NCBI GenBank assembly: GCA_002005505.1
Contig: KV908504.1
Location: 1-28,077 of the forward strand
DNA length: 28,077 nt
Origin: Botryococcus braunii
Lineage: Eukaryota > Chlorophyta > Trebouxiophyceae
Direction: 5' to 3'
In this document: in pieces, positions 20,819 through 28,077 of the stretch
How positions within the stretch are numbered: position 1 is the first letter of the stretch
Layout of the letters: the number at the start of each line of letters is the position of its first letter
Position numbers and translations under genes: made by a program
The notes under the pieces: generated by a model
What the model was told of the DNA's origin: nothing
The model's input: the letters and a program-made list of their open reading frames with translations, nothing else
Database searches by the model: none

Positions 20819-21569
20819 AATCCCCCGGAAACATAAGTGGCGGTCGAATGTACAGGGCGAAATTGCTTAAGGTAGCCGCACGTGCCTAGGGAAGCGAGAC
20901 ACAGTCATGTGTAGCTCTAGTGCTGACGTGGTATGTACTGCCAAGAGTACGATGAACCGACTCTCTCTTTCGCACTTAGGCGAATTTTCTAAGGTGGGCA
21001 AGCGGGCGACTCGGCAGTGGTCCAGCGTCGTCACGCCTGAAATTCTAACAAAGAAAATTCCCTTTCCAAATTAAAGTTGATTAGAAAGTTAGGCACAAGG
21101 CCGTGTATTTGAAGAGGGACGGTCAGGGCGTGTGAGTTTTCAGGTAAGCCAATGTACTCCGTACAAGGTTCGGGGGTCACTTTGGGCTAAAATGCAAATT
21201 TGCATGCTGTATTTTCGTGTGGTAGGAGGGGGATAGGAGCTCAGCATGGGTTTGGGTGCCACTATCCAAAGGATTGGCCCTTAAAAGAGGTGTGTGTGGG
21301 CCCGGCCCCGCGAGCAAGGTCTAAGGGGAAACCTTGTGAGGCTTTAAACGCAAGGGCCGAAGGGGACAAAACTTGGAAAGACAGAAAATCTGGGCCTTGT
21401 CAAAAATTTGGGGATTGCTCGCAAGCTATTTAGAGTCATGGCTTGCTAGCCCCATGCGCTAATAACAACTCACAAAGGGACCGTTTAATGGCACGCTTGT
21501 ATGCAGAGCCCCTATCTAGATGTAGCAACAACTTCTAAAAGTGACCGCCACTTATTTATTCGGGGGAGT
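20819..21569 (+). repeat. Composite element, module 2 (751 bp)
   Basis: Direct copy of 18520-19270 with the same length and the same inverted-repeat ends. Differences noticed include A/C near the left end, T/C in the CGGTAGTGG region, a small block GGGGAAAC/GGAAAGAC, and two bases near the right end. Immediately left of it is GGCACTC, which contains the same GGCAC as the outer target duplication. Confidence 0.88.
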
Positions 21570-22772
21570 GGCACTTGGTCTGTCTTGGTGTTGTGCCCAT
21601 GTCTCTCTCTCTCTCTGTTTGCTCCCCACCAAACATGAGCGCCGGGGCGCAGGCCCAGCAGCACGCTCACAAACATAGCCCACACTTGTGTGGCTGGCAC
21701 CACATTGTCCTTGGGCATCACAGATAGAACTCACATCTCTAACATTTCCCTCAGGCATTGAACAGGTCCCACCCATGCATCTCAGCTCACTTGGACCATC
21801 TTCAGTCTGTTCAGAGACTGTCCCCCTCTCTTCACTCACAATTGAAACAGGTCTCTCTTGCACCTGACCCAAATCCTGCACTTCCCCTGGTCCCTGTGAC
21901 TTAATGTCACCTTCAGTCAGCCCCTCTCTCTCACAACTCTCTCCCCTATCCTGTGCCAGCAGGATTTCTCGAGCAGCAGCTCGTTGCTCATAGCGTTGAG
22001 CCCGCGACAGTCCATCCAGAGGAGGAATTGCAGTTGCGGGAGGAGTATTCCGGAGTGACTGCTGTGCTCGCTCCAAGGTCCGTTGATGCTGCCCAGTGTC
22101 AGAGCTTCCTCGCGCAAGTTGCTGAAGTGTTTCCAGTACCCCGGACTGGTCCAGATATAGCAGAAGTGGTTCCTCACTTGGTCCAGGAACATTTTGTGGA
22201 GTGCCCTCCTCTTGGGAATGCTTCCCCTGACGTGCAGGCTCGGTTGCAGCCTGATCAGGGGGTCCTGGGAGGGTGCTGTCAGGTCTGCTGCTGGGGCAGG
22301 GAGCGCTGACAGCCTGATTCCGAGTGCTGCACTGAGGTGGAGGAGCTGCCGGGTTGCTGGGGTGCTGTTGGGCTGGCAAACCTTCAGGATAAGAGAACTG
22401 CTGTGGCTGGTCAAGGAGAATGGACATTCCCACCCGAGAGGCTCCTCGGATGTGTTCTACAAATTGGACATCTTTGCTCTCTCTCCAGACTCCCCCTCCC
22501 AGATAAATACGATATGCCTTGGACACTGGGGAATAACCAGTGAACATGCCAGGCACAGCCTTTGGTGCAAATACCCCCCTCTGCTGATCAGGCACATGCA
22601 CAAATGCCAGGCATCCCCAAGTACGAAGAAGTGATACGTCTGGTTTGTATCCCATGAATAATTCACAGGGAGTGAGAGGCCTGCCTGTACTGGGTCCCAT
22701 GTTCAGGAGGATGCAGGCTGTTTCTAGGGCCTCTTTCCACATGACTGGACTGGCACCTGCATGTGAAAGGTT
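21570..22772 (-). pseudogene. Copia B integrase C-terminus and linker, proximal part
   Basis: On the minus strand it starts in the integrase after the catalytic Glu region (HAGASPVMWKEALETACILLNMGP). It continues with the copia integrase C-terminal signature (LLRTWGCLAFVHVPDQQRGVFAPKAVPGMFTGYS...AYRIYLGGGVWRESKDVQFVEH), then a Pro/Gln-rich linker without any stop at the position equivalent to the copia A TGA. It is cut upstream by the 690-bp insert and downstream by the composite element. Confidence 0.88.
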
Positions 22773-23462
22773 ATGGGCAATCGGCTTTCCCTGTACAAAG
22801 CAGACAGGTCGTCAATAGACGAAGTTACTCCAGCTACAGTCCGTACGACTGTCTGCTGAGTGCCACACACAACTGTCGGACAAGACTAGCATCTGGTGAT
22901 GCCCAGCATCTTTCACAACCAGTTCCGTTACATCATTATCTTGTACACAAGCACCGATCAAGCAATCACTAGATAAGGCTCTAGACGGCTACGTTCAAGT
23001 ACATGCCTATACTCCCTGAAGTCACTGTCCCTTATCTGTTTGAGTGACTACAGGGTACACTAAGCTTGTTCACTCTCACAATAGCAACAATGATACAACA
23101 CACACTGCCGCACCGTACCTGTACAAAGCAGACAGGTCGTCAATAGACGAAGTTACTCCAGCTACAGTCCGTACGACTGTCTGCTGAGTGCCACACACAA
23201 CTGTCGGACAAGACTAGCATCTGGTGATGCCCAGCATCTTTCACAACCAGTTGGTATTCACTCCGGTGGGGCAGCCTTAAGAGTTCATCCGACAAACGTG
23301 TGATCTAGATAGGATTGTACCTTATGTTCGAAAACGTCCAGAATCTGCCGTGTCTCAAGGTACCTTATGTTCTCAATGGACCCATATCCTAATAGTGCAC
23401 ACATGAAGATCACTTAAAGCACAAGGCATTCAATAATAATGTTCAGAACTCAACACTGCAAA
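22773..23462. mobile_element. Solo-LTR-like insert in copia B integrase
   Basis: About 690 bp of unrelated sequence interrupting the integrase between RTLLN and LSHAG. A TG...CA segment at 22792-23455 (TGTACAAAGC to AACTCAACA) would fit an LTR of 664 bp, oriented either way because both strands start TG. It contains two identical 134-bp direct repeats (22791-22924 and 23119-23252), 328 bp apart, an architecture matching the other LTRs here. Exact ends and target duplication are unresolved: GTT flanks at 22770 and 23463 are possible, but short bits outside the TG..CA segment do not align with integrase. No ORF of note. Confidence 0.65.
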
Positions 23463-24434
23463 GTTGAGGAGGGTTCTGGTTCGCTCCTCCAAGGTCCTGT
23501 TGGCTCGCTCTGCTATCCCGTTCTGCTGAGGAGTATAGGGTGCAGACATCTCCAGCTTAGTGCCCTGAGACGCACAGAACTCCTTGAATCTGGAATTAAT
23601 AAATTCTGTGCCTCTGTCACACCGAACGCACTTGACAGTGGTCCCTCTTTCTGTCTGCCAAAATAGAATCAGGTCCCGGACAACTGAGGCAATGACATCC
23701 TTTGACTTTACGGGTAGGACAGCTTTCCATCCAGATGCCTCATCAGCTGCAGTCACCCAAAAGCGTTCCCCAGAGATTGCTACTGGTGAAATGGGGCCCA
23801 CAGTGTCAATATGGATTCTGTCAAGGGGGTTCATTGCGGGTCTAGAGCTTTCACCAAAGGGAGGACGAGCATGCTTCCCCTCAATGCAAGCTTCACAATA
23901 TTTGGGGCAATTTTCACAAGGGGAAAGGTGAGTGTCCAGGCCAGTGACCAGTTGCTCAGTGGACAGGCGGTGCATCCATGGTTCTCCTGGGTGTCCCATT
24001 CGACTGTGCCACAAAAAACGTTTGGCACAGTCATGCTTCTGGCTTCTGGCCTGTCTCTTCTTCAAAGCAGCTGTTACTGGACAGGGAGACTTATTTGCAG
24101 TCACTGGCCGACAGTTGTGGATATAGTACAGGCCATTCTCTGAGTGGACAGCCATTTTCCACCCATTTGGACCAGACACAGCTGTAAATGCTCCCACTCT
24201 GTCTGTGACGAAGCATGCTCCATCACGAAGCGCAGCAGATACTGACAGGATATTAGTCGTGGCAGAGGGAACACACTGAACATGGTGAAGCCACAGTGGA
24301 ATGTGCTGAGGGGAAATAAGACACACTGATCCAGTTGCAATAATTCCTCCTGTGGCTTCTGATGTGGCTAGATGGAGAGGAATAGGGTTGGCATGTATGG
24401 TAGGGGCATGCAGCAGGTCTAGACTGTTAACCAA
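23463..24434 (-). pseudogene. Copia B protease C-terminal part and integrase
   Basis: On the minus strand it begins just after the protease active-site position with HLVNSLDLLHAP-type sequence. It has the GAG-pre-integrase zinc domain (LWHSRMGHPGEPWMH, then CENCPKYCEACIEGKH) and the integrase core: Asp in RIHIDTVGPISP, Asp in CVRCDRGTEF, Glu in QQNGIAERANRT. All three catalytic residues are present. It is cut by the 690-bp insert shortly after the Glu. Confidence 0.9.
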
Positions 24435-25111
24435 ATGGACTGAGTATCCACTAGCCAGGACTGTTTGGACTGTTTGTTGCGAGCAGCATCCAGCACATTA
24501 TAGGACACCACGTATGGCATACCTTCAGAGGGAGGTGAGGGAGGACCAGGAGGTGGGTGCAGCAGTGGGAATTGTCCTGGAGGCCACATGCCAGCCAGCT
24601 GCTGTACTGCTGCCACCACGTTCCTCTGGGTCTTTGCATCTCTCTGTCTCTTGCGGCAGTCTCTCCAGAAGTGCCCCTTTTTGTGGCAATAGTTGCACGT
24701 CCCCCGTACCTCTGGTTTTACTTCTGAGTCAGCTGGCGGCTTAGGCTGTGGCACTGCACTGGCAGCTGGAACTGGAACTGCTGCAGGTGCAGGTGGTTGG
24801 GCCAGCATAACCACAGCAGGCTGGTCTCCATCATCGTTGTAACCAGAAGCTTCAGCTGTAGTGGTGATGAGGTCTGCCAGCTGATCCAGTGGGTGGGCAA
24901 CTGCAGTGGGAAGCAGTCCGGGAGGATTGGCCGCAGCTGGCAATCCCTGCACTATCTGAGTGGCCACATGACCATCCAGAAGGTCATGTCCATTGCGCTT
25001 CAGGCAGCCCTTGAGATTGATCATTCTGGAGACATATTGGGATATTGTTTCACCGCGCTTCATGCCTTTGGCTATCTCCTTTAGCCAGTCTGCATTGGCT
25101 TGAGTGTTATA
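24435..25111 (-). pseudogene. Copia B gag C-terminal part and protease active-site region
   Basis: Minus-strand continuation of gag after a one-base shift. It contains capsid-like sequence (MKRGETISQYVSRMINLKGCLKRNG), a Pro/Ala-rich spacer, the zinc knuckle CNYCHKKGHFWRDC, and then SWLVD where the protease should begin. The Asp-Ser-Gly triad is missing after that Asp and the frame shifts; the bases GTGGATA abut what would be a second copy, suggesting a 7-bp slippage deletion. The protease would be inactive. Confidence 0.85.
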
Positions 25112-25500
25112 CCCCCCACAAACTTTCTGCAGATGAAAACATATGCATCATATGCTGATGGCTTGGCTGACAATTCCCCCAACCATTCTTCCGGAACTGA
25201 TTCATAGAGTAACAGCATAGCTGCAGCATTGTGGATGGTCCCAGGCATAGCTGATTGAATGGCAGGCAGAGAGCCTTTAGCACTATTTGCAGCAGTGAAT
25301 GCATGATCCCACACCACGAAGTTCTGACCCTGTCTCAGTAGCTTGATGTGTACCTTTACTTGGGTGGCTATGACCTTGGGAAGGATATCTCCCTCACCCC
25401 TTGACGTGCTGGGCGTGCACGGACTTCGCGTGGGAGATGAAGTAGACTCTTCCTCTGCTGACTGCGGTTCTTCACTGGTGCTGGCGCCCATCTTAGCCAT
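25112..25500 (-). pseudogene. Copia B gag, N-terminal part
   Basis: Starts at the ATG at 25500-25498, 15 nt after the ORF0 stop. It has a Ser/Thr/Glu/Pro-rich leader, then a gag-type region (LRQGQNFVVWDHAFTAAN... AAMLLLYESVPEEWLGELSA) comparable to copia A (LWDLAYVAACGLI... ALLMLIESVHKAW). The frame breaks at a six-G run (plus-strand CCCCCC near 25111-25117); one more G would keep it open into the downstream gag frame. This is either a real deletion or a sequencing error in a homopolymer. Confidence 0.85.
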
Positions 25501-25515
25501 GCCGCTGAACTCTGG

Positions 25516-26070
25516 TTATCCGTTGTGTGGTTCGGAGATCTTTGAGTCTCCGTCTTCGTCCTCGCTTTCTGGTTCTGTGCACCACTCCTCAGGGCTGTAC
25601 CCCTTTATGCTTTTCAATAAGGAGATAAGGAAGTCTTCGTCAAACGAAGCAAGAGCCGTCTCCACTGCGGTGTAGGCCGCCTTTTCTGCCCAGAATTCCT
25701 CCTTGTTTGGGTCTCCGATCTGCTGCAGGTGCCTTTCGAATAGTGCCCGCGTGACGAAGCCTGGGTCACCGTTGATAAAGGAACACTCCCAGGCTGTAAC
25801 TTTGTAGGCAGGGTACACTGGGAATCTTTGTTTGAACCACTGTGGCGGGTCGAGTCTGCCCTGTCCGTATGCGCGGCTGACAAAATCCTTTACAATAAAT
25901 GCTCGTTCTTCAGGTGTTCTCGGTCCAGTCTCTCCACCTGCTCTCCTCAAACTGTCATAAGTAGGTGGTGGTGGTGGTGGTTGTGGCCTCAAATGTCTCG
26001 TAGAGCCTGTCGCCATACGGCCGCTCTGTCTTGTTCGTCCATCGTAGCTCCTTGTGCTCGGATTCCACAT
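25516..26070 (-). CDS. ORF0: extra ORF upstream of gag in copia B, function unknown
   Basis: 184 codons from the ATG at 26070, uninterrupted. It lies between the primer site (26092-26107) and gag, ending 15 nt before the gag ATG but in a different frame from it. The N-terminus is basic (Arg/Ser), followed by six consecutive prolines, then a folded-looking region (PEERAFIVKDFVSRAYGQG, WFKQRFPVYPAYKVTAWECSF, GFVTRALFERHLQQIG, KEEFWAEKAAYTAVETALASFDEDF), then an acidic tail. No motif of gag, Env, protease or RNA-silencing suppressor is recognisable. A copy exists in B' (7538-7946 plus 181-299). Ty1/copia elements normally begin with gag, so this is unusual. The true start is uncertain because of a one-base difference between the copies near 26040. 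Confidence 0.75.
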   Translation of the reverse strand: MWNPSTRSYDGRTRQSGRMATGSTRHLRPQPPPPPPTYDSLRRAGGETGPRTPEERAFIVKDFVSRAYGQGRLDPPQWFKQRFPVYPAYKVTAWECSFINGDPGFVTRALFERHLQQIGDPNKEEFWAEKAAYTAVETALASFDEDFLISLLKSIKGYSPEEWCTEPESEDEDGDSKISEPHNG

Positions 26071-26091
26071 CTCAAGAGCTCAGCATAGAGT

Positions 26092-26107
26092 TGGTGGGCC
26101 CATAACC
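26092..26107 (-). promoter_or_regulatory. Primer-binding site of copia B (half-tRNA-iMet)
   Basis: On the minus strand GGTTATGGGCCCACCA follows the 5' LTR directly. All 16 bases are complementary to TGGTGGGCCCATAACC, the anticodon-arm region of plant initiator tRNA-Met as I remember it. The animal version has CTGGGCCCATAACC, giving ...CCAG instead of ...CCAC. An internal site implies a cleaved tRNA primer. Confidence 0.88.
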
Positions 26108-26506
26108 TGTACAATTCTGACCTCGGCGTTTAATGTATGACCCGGCACGAGGGTGTTTAGTCCGGCGACACTCTTGTTGTATGTCGGTTAACAAGCAGTG
26201 GCGACTGTGAGTGAGATGACTTGACTGGCAACAGTTGAACGACAAACACCCGAAGTGCTTTTGATGTCCCAATCAAGTGCCTCATCCCTTCGAGCCTGGA
26301 GCATATAGCCTTTCGAGCAAACCGTTTCTGATTACCTCATCCTCCCTCTTCAGCGTAAAATTGGTCTAGATTGGTTCTGGCAGAACTCCTAGGTTCTGCC
26401 ACCTATTACTCATTCTAATGAATGTTCTCACTGGTAATTGGAGCTGATCTGGCCACCATTACTCTTCTGAGGGAAAGGCACCAAATGTTCTTTCACTATT
26501 ATAACA
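26108..26506 (-). repeat. 5' LTR of copia B (399 bp, one-unit form)
   Basis: Same ends as 15808-16537 but about 331 bp shorter: it passes from the first internal unit straight into the sequence that follows the second. That is what recombination or slippage between the two units would leave. The base variants near its start match the B' LTR at 8012 rather than 15808, showing it is the duplicate of the former. Confidence 0.92.
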
Positions 26507-27332
26507 CTTCTGGAAGGCCTTTGTGAATTATTGGGTACTGAGATTGCTATGTCTACTGCTTACCACCCTGAGATAGACGGGCAGACAGAGAGGATGAACC
26601 GGACCATGGAAGACATGTTAAGAGGGTTTGTGGGGCCGAGACAGGATGACTGGTGCAAGTATTTAAGCATGGTGGAGTTTGCTTACAATAACTCTCTCCA
26701 GGCTTCCACACTGCAGACACCCTTCTTCCTGAATCACGGGCGCCATCCCCTTACTCCCTTGTCTTCTGCTGTTCCTTCAATTCTGCAAATCCTGCTGTTT
26801 CTGAATGGGTTGAGGGGCTGCAGACTGCCTTAAAAAGTGCCAAGTCTAATCTTGCCTCTGCACAGCAACGGCAGAAGTCTTATGCAGATAGAAAGAGACG
26901 AGACCACCCTTTTAAGGTGGGGGACCAGGTGTTGTTGGCTGCAAGGAAAAACCAGCTTTCACCTGGGCTCTCGTCTAAGCTATCAGCTAAGTATTTTGGG
27001 CCCTTAACTATTGCTGCAGCAGTTGGTACTCGTGCTTTAGACTTACCTTGCCTGAGACTGTAAACATCCATCCTGTGTTTCATGTTTCCCAGTTGAAGCC
27101 TTATGTGTCTTCATCTTCACCAGTGACCGTTACTTCACCTCCTCCTTTGTATGCAGACAAGCGTGGCGGCGTCTACGAAGTTGAGGCCATCATTGCTAAG
27201 AAGAGAGTTGGAAAGGCTTGGCGGTACTTGGTCAAATGGATGGGCTATGATGAGACTGAAAACACTTGGGAGCCCCTTGCCCATGTTCGCCACCTGGCAG
27301 ACGACGTGGCAGCTGCCCCAGTCCTTTCTTAA
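26507..27332 (+). pseudogene. Gypsy integrase C-terminus and chromodomain, right copy
   Basis: Continues the gypsy integrase after copia B. Lesions relative to the left copy are a one-base deletion near 26528 (GAATTA for GAAGTTA) and another T loss near 27037. Both copies share the frame change near 26780. Catalytic Glu region HPEIDGQTERMNRT, GPF/Y module and chromodomain are recognisable; the last 94 codons (27048-27332) encode the GPF/Y end and the full chromodomain with an intact aromatic cage. Confidence 0.88.
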
Positions 27333-27434
27333 GTCCCACTTGCGGGCATCCCTTGTTGAGCCACTTGCGGCCTTGAGACTTTTCCAGCCATTTGCGGCTG
27401 ATGACCCTTGGACTTCGCCAGCCAGCTTGGATCT

Positions 27435-27477
27435 GGGAGGGAGGGAGGGTGGAAGGGTCTGGGAGGGAGGGGGATCA
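27435..27477 (+). promoter_or_regulatory. G-rich tract and polypurine tract before the gypsy 3' LTR, right copy
   Basis: Same four-GGG motif (27435-27449) and terminal purine run as at 9671-9715, directly before the LTR start TGAATTGGG. Confidence 0.7.
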
Positions 27478-28077
27478 TGAATTGGGACTTGCATGCATGT
27501 CTCTTGTTAATATGCTTTGCATGGGTCATGTTTCCTTGACCCACGGCTCCATTTTGTGATGCACTTGCTGTGGCAGTGTAGCCTGCAATTGTAGTTCCGT
27601 GTCTGAGGCACTTGCTTTGGTATCTTACTCATGAGATACACTATGTGGCAGTTAGCTGTGTATGGCTTGCTGCTCTAGACGATATGCCTTATGCCTTTAG
27701 TTGGAAAGCCACCTGAAGCGAAGGTTACACTGCCGTGCAGGGTAACTGGACCTAAGGTTTGAACAAGTGCTAGTCTGATGACTCAACCTAATTGTTTCAT
27801 CACTGGTGTGAGTGCTGTCTAGAGAGTTCGTCCCTAAGTTAGAGGATCCGCCTTGCAGACGATAGTCCTTAGAATGTTAAGGTATTCGAGCATTGAGCAG
27901 ATGAGTCCCTCGTCTGTGTCGTGATAACTTGCTTTGTGGACTTAATCCTCTTACTTGCTGATTAGTAACTATAGGAGGCGTGGTTATGTTAAGCGGTTCT
28001 TGTTTATTTGGATGTAGACCTCATAGTTACAGGGAGGGCATTCCGGTATGCTAGGATCCTTGGCATTGCTCATTGAC
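27478..28077 (+). repeat. Gypsy 3' LTR, right copy (runs off the window)
   Basis: Matches 9716-10222 with few differences, then carries a different segment at about 27983-28050 before the shared CCTTGGCATTGCTCATTGAC at the window end. The remaining part of the LTR lies outside the window. Confidence 0.75.

Overview
This window looks like a transposon-rich stretch of a eukaryotic nuclear genome. I see no host gene, tRNA or rRNA gene that I can support. Almost all recognisable coding sequence belongs to long-terminal-repeat (LTR) retrotransposons of the Ty1/copia and Ty3/gypsy (chromovirus) types, nested in one another. The primer-binding site of one copia family matches an internal piece of initiator tRNA-Met in the form remembered for green plants (anticodon stem GTGGG/CCCAC) rather than the animal form. 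A green-lineage host, perhaps an alga, is therefore my best guess, but it is only an inference.

Layout. (1) 1-299 and 7538-8742 are the 5' end of a minus-strand copia element (called B' here): start of gag, an extra ORF upstream of gag (ORF0), primer site and 5' LTR. It is split by (2) a young, nearly complete plus-strand copia element, A (300-7532). A has about 99% identical LTRs of 876 and 879 bp and the target duplication GAAGT. Its gag-protease-integrase and RT-RNase H halves lie in one frame and are separated by a single TGA. (3) 8743-about 10700 is the 3' tail of a gypsy chromovirus (integrase C-terminus, chromodomain, G-rich tract, LTR) into which B' had inserted. (4) About 10700-12950 is non-coding spacer with a CT/CA microsatellite, a 28-bp perfect palindrome, a long hairpin and a 43-bp tandem repeat. 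(5) 12950-15807 is the protease-RT-RNase H-integrase part of a second, decayed gypsy copy. (6) 15808-26506 is copia B on the minus strand, inserted in the gypsy integrase gene with target duplication CTTCT. B is itself interrupted by a 690-bp solo-LTR-like insert (about 22773-23462) and by a 3.05-kb composite element (18520-21569). (7) 26507-28077 is the rest of the second gypsy: integrase end, chromodomain and 3' LTR, which runs off the window.

The left block (1-299 plus 7538-about 10380) and the right block (25336-28077) are copies of one another and share the same B-into-gypsy insertion junction. They therefore arose by duplication of an already nested structure, possibly in tandem with a spacing near 18 kb. 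Order of events, inferred: gypsy inserts; B inserts into gypsy; the nested unit is duplicated; A inserts into the left copy. The composite and the solo-LTR-like insert entered the right copy of B at unknown times.

The most unusual items are: the composite element, built of two direct 751-bp modules each bounded by inverted repeats, with target duplication GGCAC around the whole; the extra ORF upstream of gag in copia B; half-tRNA priming in both copia families; and the 130-150 bp internal direct repeats found in the LTRs of three different families.
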